Source: Rhodococcus maanshanensis NBRC 100610 | GTDB taxonomy: Bacteria > Actinomycetota > Actinomycetes > Mycobacteriales > Mycobacteriaceae | Direction: 5' to 3' | NCBI RefSeq assembly: GCF_001894865.1 | Contig: NZ_BCXA01000017.1 | Location: 62,001 to 126,000, forward strand | Length of the DNA: 64,000 nt | In this document: positions 1 to 6,640 of the stretch, in pieces | How positions within the stretch are numbered: position 1 is the stretch's first letter | Layout: each line of letters opens with the position of its first letter | The notes under the pieces: model-generated | Databases searched by the model: none | Told to the model about the DNA's origin: nothing | The model's input: the letters and a program-made list of their open reading frames with translations, nothing else | Position numbers and translations under genes: made by a program

Positions 1-956
1 CCGTCGTCGCCGAACTCGTGTTGCAGGCGGTCGAGCGCCTGTGTGGCGCAGTCGATGATCGCCTGCCAGGTGGCGTCCCCGGCGATGACGCGGGCCTGCG
101 CGGCATCGAGATATCCGTATCCCTCGAGATAGGCGGGATTGTCGGCGAGACCGAGCAGCGTCTCCAGCCCGCACGAGATCCTCAGATTGACCTGTGCGCC
201 TTCGGGTTCACAGTTGCGGGTGGCCGCGCAATTCCGGTCGCCGCATTCGCAGGCCAGGACGCTCCCGCCGCGCATCAGCACCATGAACGCGTCCGCACAC
301 CGGACATCGAGGGGGCGCGGATCGGCCCGGCACGCCGTCTTGGCAACCTTCACGATCAGGCCCGTGGCCGCCGCCAACTGAGTCGCCGTCAACGTCACCG
401 ACAGCACACCCATCCCGTGAGGTAGGCGACGGGAGCGAACCTTGCGTTTGGCCTCGGCCTCGTCGCGGGAGCGTTGCGCCCAGGCGGCGTCGTCCTCGAT
501 CAGCAACCTGTCGATCTCGATTCCGAGCGGGGTCGGTGCGAGCCGTCGTGCGGCGGAGAGGATGCCGGCGTCGAGGCGCAGCGCCGCAGCGGTGGCGGCC
601 TTACGGGTGTGCTCGTCGATCACCCGGATCTTCGCCAGCGACACCTCCCCGGCGGCGAAGGCCTCCCGCAACTCGGGCATCCGCTCGAGGGTGAACCCGA
701 GGCGCATCAGCGACGACACCGACCTGAAGGTGCTCGACAACGCCAGCGCGACCTCCGCGATCGCGGACCGCTCCGCTTGCTCGGTATCGAATCCGGCACC
801 GGGAGCCCGATGGTCGAAGGTGCCACGAGAGCTGGTGTAGTCCATGATCTGCGCGATCAGCCGGGCCGCCGCCGCATTCTCGGCGCGCGAGGTCTCGGCG
901 ATCGCGTCGAGCAGGCACCGTTCATGATCGGTCACCATCGAGTCAGCCAAGTCCAT
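1..956 (-). CDS. DUF222 (13E12-repeat type) protein, probable HNH endonuclease, 3' end outside window
   Basis: An open frame of 318 codons starts at ATG 956 and runs off the left edge of the window. The N-terminal half has the DUF222 pattern, with a helical stretch that includes IAEVALALSSTFRSVSSLMR, then LREAFAAGEVSLAKIRVIDE, and later the Cys-containing CECGDRNCAATRNCEPEG. In this family a C-terminal HNH nuclease domain usually follows and would lie outside the window. An in-frame ATG at 938 is an alternative start. Such genes are often multicopy in Rhodococcus, Nocardia and Mycobacterium (13E12 repeats). A LexA-like box lies 16 bases upstream. The DUF222 call is firm; nuclease activity is inferred. 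Confidence 0.88.
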   Translation of the reverse strand, partial: MDLADSMVTDHERCLLDAIAETSRAENAAAARLIAQIMDYTSSRGTFDHRAPGAGFDTEQAERSAIAEVALALSSTFRSVSSLMRLGFTLERMPELREAFAAGEVSLAKIRVIDEHTRKAATAAALRLDAGILSAARRLAPTPLGIEIDRLLIEDDAAWAQRSRDEAEAKRKVRSRRLPHGMGVLSVTLTATQLAAATGLIVKVAKTACRADPRPLDVRCADAFMVLMRGGSVLACECGDRNCAATRNCEPEGAQVNLRISCGLETLLGLADNPAYLEGYGYLDAAQARVIAGDATWQAIIDCATQALDRLQHEFGDD

Positions 957-971
957 CACCCCCCGGGTTAA

Positions 972-987
972 TAGAACATATGTACGA
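972..987 (-). promoter_or_regulatory. LexA (SOS) box candidate upstream of the DUF222 gene
   Basis: On the minus strand this reads TCGTACATATGTTCTA. It matches 10 of the 12 defined bases of the actinobacterial SOS box TCGAAC-N4-GTTCGA. It lies 16-31 bases before the DUF222 start, where a repressor would cover the promoter. LexA control of some 13E12 genes is known in mycobacteria. Binding here is inferred. Confidence 0.55.
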
Positions 988-1071
988 TTCTACTCGAGAA
1001 CGGCCCGCGCGCACGGGGTTTGAGGAACTCCGGACTGTTGGAATCGCATGATGGCGCCGACGCCTCGATAG

Positions 1072-1246
1072 CTTGGATACGACTTCCTCGGGACCCATGA
1101 CCGCAATCCGGTCATCATCGGTGGCGGCACGCCGTTCCTGCCGCCGGTCGCCGAAAGCGTGCCGCTCGACCCTGCTCGAGATCAGGACGTACGGCTCGCG
1201 CGCGATCTACGAGCGCTACCGGCGCGTTCGCCGTCACTGGGACTGA
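1072..1246 (+). pseudogene. Dihydrofolate reductase-like (RibD C-terminal) gene remnant, frameshifted
   Basis: The frame beginning at 1072, just after a stop codon, reads VIIGGGTPFLPPVAESVPLD. One extra base near 1170-1171 then shifts the frame, and the second part reads LLEIRTYGSRAIYERYRR and ends at TGA 1244-1246. Joined, the two parts are the C-terminal strand-loop and tail of the RibD_C/DHFR-like reductase family. The N-terminal two thirds are missing. It is a short decayed fragment in a region with other gene scars. Confidence 0.7.
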
Positions 1247-1334
1247 CACCTCCAACGGTTCCGCTGCGCGGCCAACAGCGGAGAAAGGACGTCAACATCA
1301 TTGAGTTTTCGACTGGCTCGTAGATGCTGTAGGC

Positions 1335-1712
1335 ATGACGAATCGGTTGGTTGGAATCACGATCGACTGCGCGGACCCCGCACGGCTGGCATCGTTCTGG
1401 AGCGCAATGCTCGACATTGCGGAGTCCGACGATCACGGTGACGACAGCGGATGGGCCACCGTGGGATCTCGCCTTGATGGCCAGCCGCGCCTGACCTTCC
1501 AACGAGTTCCAGAACCCAAAACCGGCAAGGTCCGCATTCACCTCGACGTTCAGGTCGAAGATATCGACGCAGGCCGCCACCGTGTCGAAAGCCTGGGCGG
1601 CCGCTGGGCCGGCGTGCGTCACGACTACGACGATGGAACCGTGATGGTGATGCACGATCCAGAGGATCACGAGTTCTGCATCGTTCAGTACTACAACTGC
1701 GATACCGGGTAA
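1335..1712 (+). CDS. VOC-family glyoxalase/bleomycin-resistance-like protein
   Basis: The 125-residue protein begins MTNRLVGITIDCADPARLASFW, which is the first beta-alpha unit of a vicinal-oxygen-chelate domain. It continues with HLDVQVEDIDAGRHRVESLG and ends with HDPEDHEFCIVQ, the usual second half of a single VOC module. Candidate metal ligands include His and Glu residues of these segments. The substrate cannot be told from sequence; actinobacterial paralogues of this kind are mostly uncharacterised. It stands alone between a decayed DHFR-like fragment and an IS remnant. No clear Shine-Dalgarno precedes the ATG. Confidence 0.85.
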   Translation: MTNRLVGITIDCADPARLASFWSAMLDIAESDDHGDDSGWATVGSRLDGQPRLTFQRVPEPKTGKVRIHLDVQVEDIDAGRHRVESLGGRWAGVRHDYDDGTVMVMHDPEDHEFCIVQYYNCDTG

Positions 1713-1758
1713 CCCCACGGATTGACGAAACACCAAAGGGAAACGGACTCTTCCTCAT

Positions 1759-2356
1759 TCAGAGTGCGTTGATTCGTTCCTGAAGCTGACCCGAGTGGAT
1801 CAATGACCGCACGATGTAGTGGTCGAGGCTACGGAAGCCGAGGGCGATGCCACGCAGGTGCTCGAGACGTCCGTTGATCGCCTCCACCGGACCGTTCGAC
1901 ACCCCGACATCGAAGTAGGCCAGGATCTCGGCGCGGCGTTTCCAAAGGCTGCGGCCGAGCTGCGCCAACTCCTCCAACCCCGGCCCAAGTCCATTTCGAA
2001 TTCGCTTGAGACACTTGAACATCGTCAACTTCCCCACACGCTTGTCGGTGTCGCCGTAGGCGACGATCAGATCCTGATAGCACCACGCCGTCACCTCCAC
2101 CGGCAGATGCCGTCCTCGCCGTCGAGTGCGGTGGCGAGCTTGTCCTTCTGCTTGTCGGTAAGCAGACCGTTCCGGGTGAGCAGGATCCGGCGGATCCCGT
2201 CGAGCGGATCACCGACCCGGCCGCGATGCCCGCGCGTGGCCTGCTGGACGCGTTGCCGACAGAGGGTGAGCTTCTCCGCCGCCAGGTGCACCACGTGGAA
2301 CGGGTCCATCACCGCCCTCGCCGCAGGTCGAGCTTCGGCGGTGGAGGTGCGGTTCC
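1759..2356 (-). pseudogene. ISL3-family transposase remnant, N-terminally truncated and frameshifted
   Basis: Reading the minus strand from about 2356, one frame gives ARAVMDPFHVVHLAAEKLTL, the catalytic-core signature of ISL3 transposases, and continues to about 2105. After a one-base deletion in the run near 2103-2115 the next frame carries VEVTAWCYQDLIVAYGDTDK and then VSNGPVEAINGRLEHLRGIA, the C-terminal catalytic segment, ending at 1759. The N-terminal zinc-finger/HTH part and the upstream inverted repeat are missing. This is a dead copy, not a mobile element. Confidence 0.88.
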
Positions 2357-2501
2357 GATCAGGAAGAGCCCATTTAACGCTTTGAACTGCGGAAAATAGC
2401 CCGTCGGTTTCGAAGTGGCGGTCTGTTTTGCCGTCTACAGTCGCCGGTAGTCGGGGCGGGCGAGGGGCCGGTCCCGTCAACTGGTGAAGGGGACATGATC
2501 G

Positions 2502-3164
2502 ATGGGTGGACACGTGGGGCGTGTGGGTGGGGCGGTGCTCGCGGTGCTGACGATTGCTGGGGGTGGGCTGGGGTTGGGGGTGGGAACCGCGGGGGCAGGC
2601 CTCGGAAGCAGCAAATACGGCCAGCCGCTCTGTTCGAACGTGGATTCGGGGGTGCTCTGCGACGGTGAGCGTTTCGGGTCCACTACATGGGTCGGTGACA
2701 CCGAATTGACTTACTCCGGAACTGATCGTGCCGCGCCCGGTGACGAAACATCTTTCAGGGTGAGTTTCATTGGGTCCCGCGACGTCTTGCACCCCATGGT
2801 CGTCACCAGTCTCACCCACCAAGTTCCGAGTGGGTTTGAGTTCACGGGAGCCACCGTGAAGACCGGGGGTAATAGGGAACTGGACCCGGGCGTTGTGGTG
2901 GATCCCGCAACCGGGAATGTCACGGTCATGGCACCCGATGGCGGCTGGACGATACCGAAGGACAACACCTCGTCCGGCTACCTCGTCTTCGAATTGGATT
3001 ACACCGTTACCGATGTGGATGGCGATAGCACCAGTCGGATTGCGTTCACCGGCACCGACTCCGCGTCGGCGCGATGGGTGGCGACGGGGAACACGCAGGG
3101 GTACCGGGACTTCAAGGAAGGACCCTTCGGGAGCACGAGTTATGGGGAGCCGTTCGGTAGCTGA
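2502..3164 (+). CDS. Secreted protein of unknown function
   Basis: The 220-residue protein starts MGGHVGRVGGAVLAVLTIAG. This is a hydrophobic, glycine-rich signal peptide with likely cleavage near the AGAG stretch around residue 33. The mature part has predicted beta-strand character (PSGFEFTGATV, GYLVFELDYTVTDVDGDSTS), like secreted actinobacterial DUF11/invasin-like beta domains. I do not recognise a named family. The signal-peptide coding region contains a strong G-quadruplex-type tract. Its 3' end overlaps the end of the opposing GDT1-type gene by 53 bases. It lies beside IS remnants and may be recently acquired. Confidence 0.7.
   Translation: MGGHVGRVGGAVLAVLTIAGGGLGLGVGTAGAGLGSSKYGQPLCSNVDSGVLCDGERFGSTTWVGDTELTYSGTDRAAPGDETSFRVSFIGSRDVLHPMVVTSLTHQVPSGFEFTGATVKTGGNRELDPGVVVDPATGNVTVMAPDGGWTIPKDNTSSGYLVFELDYTVTDVDGDSTSRIAFTGTDSASARWVATGNTQGYRDFKEGPFGSTSYGEPFGS
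2559..2584 (+). repeat. G-quadruplex-forming tract within the signal-peptide coding region
   Basis: The coding strand has five consecutive G runs (5, 3, 4, 5 and 3 G) separated by loops of only 1, 2, 2 and 1 bases. This satisfies the classical G3+N1-7 rule with very short loops. It starts 57 bases after the ATG of the secreted-protein gene, where a fold in mRNA or the non-template strand could impede transcription or translation. Confidence 0.75.
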
Positions 3165-3483
3165 CTCGGGCTCCTGACCGCTCACCTGCCGAGGGGTCCG
3201 CGGCCCCTCGACGGGCCGCGGACCGCCGGGACCGCGCCCGGTGCACCACACCGGCGACGAACGCGACCGCGAGGATCGCGCCGGCGGCGATCGGGCCGGC
3301 CGGGTTGCCGGGGAACATGCCGTCGAGCAGCAGCAGCACACCGAACACCAGGAACAGGGTCGAGCCGATCCACACGCCGACCCAGTCGTTGTCCGCGGCG
3401 AGCGTGATCGTCGCGAGCATCGTTTTGTCGCCGAGTTCGGCGACGCAGATGACGCCGAAGCTCAGCAGCAGGGCGGCGAGCAA
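3112..3483 (-). CDS. Half-size TMEM165/GDT1 (UPF0016) family manganese transporter homologue, internally deleted
   Basis: A TTG codon at 3483 is preceded by a CGGAGGA Shine-Dalgarno 6 bases upstream and gives a 123-residue product. It contains the family hallmark in SFGVICVAELGDKTMLATIT followed by WVGVWIGSTLFLVFGVLLLL. A normal member has about 190 residues and two copies of the E-x-G-D-K-[ST] motif. Here the start of repeat 1 seems fused to repeat 2 at the shared ELGDK, and the segment between IGSTL and FLVFG also seems missing. The frame is nevertheless open. GDT1 proteins export Mn2+ (or Ca2+) across the membrane. About 35 poorly conserved residues follow the last hydrophobic segment. A Mn riboswitch precedes it. 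It may be a remnant or a minimal protein that dimerises. Confidence 0.75.
   Translation of the reverse strand: MLAALLLSFGVICVAELGDKTMLATITLAADNDWVGVWIGSTLFLVFGVLLLLDGMFPGNPAGPIAAGAILAVAFVAGVVHRARSRRSAARRGAADPSAGERSGARVSYRTAPHNSCSRRVLP
3195..3224. terminator. 12-bp perfect inverted repeat near the convergent gene ends
   Basis: GGTCCGCGGCCC (3195-3206) and GGGCCGCGGACC (3213-3224) pair perfectly around a 6-base loop. The hairpin lies 31 bases past the stop of the secreted-protein gene and inside the 3' part of the opposing GDT1-type frame. No T run follows. It probably terminates the plus-strand gene, and it may mark the real end of the GDT1 coding region. Confidence 0.5.
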
Positions 3484-3489
3484 GATCGG

Positions 3490-3678
3490 TCCTCCGTTCG
3501 TGGTGATCGGAGGATGTCCGGGTACGGTCCTCCGGTCCCCGACGCGGGTGCGTCGACGACCGAAGGTCTCGCCCACCGGTGGGAACCGGTTCGGGCAGCC
3601 GGGCGGACGTCAGCTCGTGGAACGACTGGTGGGTTTTGCCAGTAAGTCGACTGCTCAATTGGGGGCTACTCCCCTTCG
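3490..3678 (-). promoter_or_regulatory. yybP-ykoY manganese riboswitch with Shine-Dalgarno-sequestering switch
   Basis: On the minus strand the aptamer runs from 3678 to 3561. CGAAGG (3673-3678) pairs with CCTTCG (3561-3566) as P1. The 5' conserved box is GGGGAGTAGCC and the 3' conserved box is GGGCGAGACCTTCG, both hallmarks of the Mn2+-sensing yybP-ykoY class. Downstream lies a plausible expression platform. CGGAGGA occurs twice, at 3528-3534 and, as the Shine-Dalgarno, at 3490-3496. A single complement TCCTCCG lies between them at 3508-3514, so it can pair with either. Alternative pairing would switch translation of the GDT1-type gene. The class call comes from motif recognition; the switching model is inference. 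Confidence 0.83.
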
Positions 3679-3887
3679 TGAATCCGACAGTATTCATGAT
3701 CGGCCAAGAAAGCTAAGTGGCCCAATACGTTTGGTGATCCGACCTAACCTGACTCACCTCTGAGTGAGAAATCGGGGTCCGGCGACTTGACCTGGGTATT
3801 CGTGTCTCGAATGTGGCGGTTTCACGCACTAACGCGGCCGGTTTACCCTCGTCAAGTGACGTTCAGCAGGCAGGTCCGGGCCAAGTC

Positions 3888-3983
3888 CGGGCCACGGCTG
3901 ACGCAGGCATGCTCTCCGCGAGCAACCTCAAGTCTCTGGACGAGGCCGGGCTCAAGTTCATCGTCGGCTCGCGCGTCACCAAG
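3888..3983 (+). pseudogene. IS4/IS1634-type transposase fragment
   Basis: A short frame reads ADAGMLSASNLKSLDEAGLK followed by FIVGSRVTK. This is the segment around a catalytic Asp in DDE transposases of the IS1634/IS1380 kind (typically VADAGMLSxxNLxALxxAGLxFIVGSR). Only about 32 codons are recognisable, with no start, ends or inverted repeats. The preceding 200 bases, from the riboswitch to this scrap, show no other gene. Confidence 0.65.
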
Positions 3984-4072
3984 GTCCGGTCCTTCCGTGG
4001 CCGGATCGGTGACCTGCTGAAGATCACACCTGACGTTCCCGCCGACAAAGCGTCGTCCCGGTTGACGATCGT

Positions 4073-4116
4073 GACCCCGTTGCCGCCGAGGTTTATTTGA
4101 GGGCGGCAACGGGGTC
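4073..4116. terminator. Terminator-like 15-bp hairpin downstream of the yidC paralogue
   Basis: GACCCCGTTGCCGCC (4073-4087) and its exact complement (4102-4116) frame a 14-base loop rich in A/T. It lies 12 bases beyond the yidC stop codon on the minus strand. There is no clear U tract, as is common for actinobacterial terminators. Confidence 0.65.
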
Positions 4117-4127
4117 AGCATCGGTCG

Positions 4128-5075
4128 CTACTTCCGCCGCTTCCGTTTCTGTTGCGCAGGCTTCGGCCGGGTGGCCGGTCGAGCACCTGGTTTGGGCGCA
4201 GTGATCACGCGCTGTTCGGCGACCTCTCGCTGTTTCGCGGCTTCTTCCCTGTCGATGCGAGTGAACACGAGGTGCTGCTGGCCATAGGTCCAGATGTTGT
4301 TGCTCACCCAGTACAGCAAGATTGCGATCATCAGGAATGGCCCGCCGACCAGGACACCGAGTGGGAAAACCCACAGCATCAGCTTGTTCATGATCGCCGA
4401 CTGCGGGTTGGCTGCAGCTTCCGCACTCTGCCTCTTCACCGATGCCCGCGCGTTGAAATGCGTGGCAAGGCTCGCGAGCACCATAAGGGGGATCGCCACC
4501 GCGGCAATCGTGGCCACCGTCGGGACTCCGCCGTACGGAGCAAACGACGCCAAGGTGCTCTGCGGACTGGTGACCGCCACGGAGATCGGTGCACCGAATA
4601 GGCGAGCACTCAAAAACGACTGCACATCAGCGGCGCTGAAGACATAGTTCGGAGTGTTTGCGTCGGCCTCGGGAGTCATCCCGAGGTTGCCCAGTCCGGT
4701 TCCGGTTCGATTGAACGAACGCAATACGTGGTAGAGCCCGAGGAACACCGGTGCCTGAACCAGTGCGGGCAGGCACCCCATCAGCGGATTGAACCCGTGC
4801 TCCTTCTGCAGCTTCTGCATCTCGGTCGCCTGGCGTTGCCGGTCGCCGGCGTACTTCTTCTGTAGGGCCTTGATCTGCGGTTGCAACTCCTGCATCTGGC
4901 GGGTCGTACGGACCTGTTTGATTGCGGGCTTGAGCAGCAAGACACGGAGGGTGCAGACCAGGAACACCACGGCCAGCGCCCAAGCGAATCCGTTGTCGGG
5001 GCCGAGAACCGAGCCGAACGCCTTGTGCCAGAACCACAAGATCGCGGATACGGGGTAGTAGATGAAGTCGAGCAT
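4128..5075 (-). CDS. yidC: YidC/Oxa1/Alb3-family membrane protein insertase (paralogue)
   Basis: The 315-residue protein inserts and folds inner-membrane proteins, alone or with SecYEG. It starts [20 protein letters not shown], has the conserved [20 protein letters not shown] cytoplasmic segment and [20 protein letters not shown] at the third region, and two late membrane segments ([13 protein letters not shown] and [20 protein letters not shown]). It ends in a basic tail (QKRKRRK) of the ribosome-binding type. The ATG at 5075 was chosen over one 21 bases upstream because AGAGG precedes it at proper spacing. It is not in the usual rnpA-yidC-jag-rsmG setting, so it is probably a second copy. 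A DUF6412 gene lies upstream on the same strand. Confidence 0.9.
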   Translation of the reverse strand: MLDFIYYPVSAILWFWHKAFGSVLGPDNGFAWALAVVFLVCTLRVLLLKPAIKQVRTTRQMQELQPQIKALQKKYAGDRQRQATEMQKLQKEHGFNPLMGCLPALVQAPVFLGLYHVLRSFNRTGTGLGNLGMTPEADANTPNYVFSAADVQSFLSARLFGAPISVAVTSPQSTLASFAPYGGVPTVATIAAVAIPLMVLASLATHFNARASVKRQSAEAAANPQSAIMNKLMLWVFPLGVLVGGPFLMIAILLYWVSNNIWTYGQQHLVFTRIDREEAAKQREVAEQRVITAPKPGARPATRPKPAQQKRKRRK

Positions 5076-5198
5076 TCGAGTACCTCTTTGCTGCACGACG
5101 CAGCGTCACACGGCATCGTGCGAGTGGGAGTTCACGCCCGGATCCTCTGCGGATCGCTCCGGCGTGGAAGGACGGTCGACCGAGGCGCTCGCGCAGCG

Positions 5199-5528
5199 TC
5201 AGTGCAGCGCGGCGGCCAGGACCTGTCCGGGTGCTCGAGGTCGGCGGGGCCGACCGGGGGTGTCCGGGGCGCTCTGACGACGGAACGCGCCCCGCAGGCG
5301 CTGCTCGTCCCGTGATGGGCCCGTGGTCGGCTCGGTCAGCGAGCGCAGTTGGGACAGCGAGCCTTGTCCAGCCACCGCGAGCAGAAGAACGATCGCAATC
5401 GCCGCGCCGACAACCGCGGTCGGCCCATCCATCGCTGTTGCCGTGGCAATCACCAACGTCAGCATGGCCACCCACGTGAGCTGAACGAGGTTCAGCCTCC
5501 GCGCGAGGAGTGACCACATCCATGCCAT
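5199..5528 (-). CDS. DUF6412-family small membrane protein
   Basis: The 109-residue protein has hydrophobic segments at about residues 14-27 (VQLTWVAMLTLVIATATAMD) and 28-46 (VGAAIAIVLLLAVAGQG). A conserved-looking tail follows, AFRRQSAPDTPGRPRRPRAP, which matches my memory of DUF6412. Such proteins are encoded beside yidC-type insertase paralogues in actinobacteria. It precedes the insertase by 123 bases on the same strand, so they may be co-transcribed. ATG codons at 5528 and 5519 are both possible starts. Function unknown. Confidence 0.65.
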   Translation of the reverse strand: MAWMWSLLARRLNLVQLTWVAMLTLVIATATAMDGPTAVVGAAIAIVLLLAVAGQGSLSQLRSLTEPTTGPSRDEQRLRGAFRRQSAPDTPGRPRRPRAPGQVLAAALH

Positions 5529-5600
5529 GCGACAAAGCGTACCGAGTGAACCCCGCGCATACAGCTTGTCGCATCCCGAGAGCCACACGCCGATCGGTAC

Positions 5601-5606
5601 TAACCT
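5601..5606 (+). promoter_or_regulatory. -10 element of a leaderless promoter for the quinone oxidoreductase gene
   Basis: TAACCT fits TAnnnT, and exactly 7 bases separate it from the ATG at 5614. No Shine-Dalgarno is visible. Transcription would start at or next to the start codon, as is common in actinobacteria. No clear -35 is seen. Confidence 0.5.
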
Positions 5607-5613
5607 TCCCCCT

Positions 5614-6615
5614 ATGCGCGCAGTCGTGATCACCAAGCATGGGGACGCCGACGTCCTCCAGGTCCAGGAACGCCCTTCGCCGCCGCTCCGCCCCGGTGCG
5701 GTCCGCATCGACGTCCGGGCCGCAGGCGTCAATTTCGCGGACGTGATGGCCCGGCTCGGCCTGTACGCCGACGCCCCGCCGCTGCCGAGCATCGTCGGCT
5801 ACGAGGTCGCGGGGACGATCGGCGAGGTCGCCCCGGACGTGGTCGGCCTCACCGTCGGCGACCGGGTGGTCGCGGGCACGAGATTCGGCGGGTATGCCGA
5901 GGAGGTGGTTGCCGATGCCCGAGACGTGATCGCGCTGCCGGATTCGCTGAGCTTCGAGCAGGGCGCCGCCATCCCGGTCAACTACGCGACGGCGTGGGCC
6001 GGCCTGGTCGGCTACTCGAACCTTCTTGAGGGAGAGCGGGTCCTGATCCAGGCGGCGGCCGGTGGCGTCGGGATCGCGGCGACGCAGATCGCCAAGCACC
6101 GCGGCGCCGAGGTCTACGGCACCGCCTCGCCGGGCAAGCACGATGCCATCCGCGGCTTCGGCGTCGACGTGGCGCTGGACTACCGGAAACGCGGGTGGGA
6201 CAGCGGACTTCCGCCGATGGACGTGATCATGGATGCGATCGGCGGCGAGTCGCTGCGACGAAGCTATGGCCTGTTGCGTCCCGGCGGCAGGCTCGTCGCC
6301 TTCGGGGCCAGCTCGGTGGTCGCGGGCGACAAGCGAAACCTGCTGAGGGCCGCGCCGCAGGCCCTGCGCATGATGCGGGGCTTCAACCTCATCGACCAGA
6401 TGAGCGAGTCCAAGGCGGTGATCGGGCTCAACATGCTGCGGCTGTGGGACGACCGCGGCACCCTCGAGCCCTGGATCACCCCGTTGCGCGAGCTGATCGA
6501 GAACGGCGTCGTGGCGCCAGTGGTGTCCGACGCGGTCCCGTTCGCCAACGCGCCAGAGGCCCATCGAATCCTGACCGAACGTCGCAACGTCGGAAAGGTC
6601 GTGCTGGTCCCCTAG
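5614..6615 (+). CDS. Zinc-type/quinone oxidoreductase, medium-chain dehydrogenase family
   Basis: The 333-residue protein begins MRAVVITKHGDADVLQVQER, typical of the QOR branch of MDR enzymes. It shows AAGVNFADVMARLGLY, the cofactor-domain signature EGERVLIQAAAGGVGIAATQ (residues about 140-160), and YRKRGWDSGLPPMDVIMDAI. It lacks the catalytic zinc ligands of classical alcohol dehydrogenases, as QOR members do. It probably reduces quinones or enones with NADPH; the exact substrate is unknown. An in-frame ATG at 5527 is less likely because it lies outside the conserved start and overlaps the divergent DUF6412 gene. Convergent with the siderophore-binding gene. Confidence 0.9.
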   Translation: MRAVVITKHGDADVLQVQERPSPPLRPGAVRIDVRAAGVNFADVMARLGLYADAPPLPSIVGYEVAGTIGEVAPDVVGLTVGDRVVAGTRFGGYAEEVVADARDVIALPDSLSFEQGAAIPVNYATAWAGLVGYSNLLEGERVLIQAAAGGVGIAATQIAKHRGAEVYGTASPGKHDAIRGFGVDVALDYRKRGWDSGLPPMDVIMDAIGGESLRRSYGLLRPGGRLVAFGASSVVAGDKRNLLRAAPQALRMMRGFNLIDQMSESKAVIGLNMLRLWDDRGTLEPWITPLRELIENGVVAPVVSDAVPFANAPEAHRILTERRNVGKVVLVP

Positions 6616-6640
6616 CGCGTCGGGCGAACTCTCGTTAGGA

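Noticed and set aside
2091-3341. A 416-codon minus-strand frame
   Set aside because: Only its last about 85 codons are transposase-like (ISL3 remnant). The rest lies antisense to the secreted-protein gene and out of frame with the GDT1-type gene.
4627-6564. A long minus-strand frame covering the quinone oxidoreductase region
   Set aside because: It is antisense to the oxidoreductase gene and out of frame with yidC; its low-complexity sequence matches no family.
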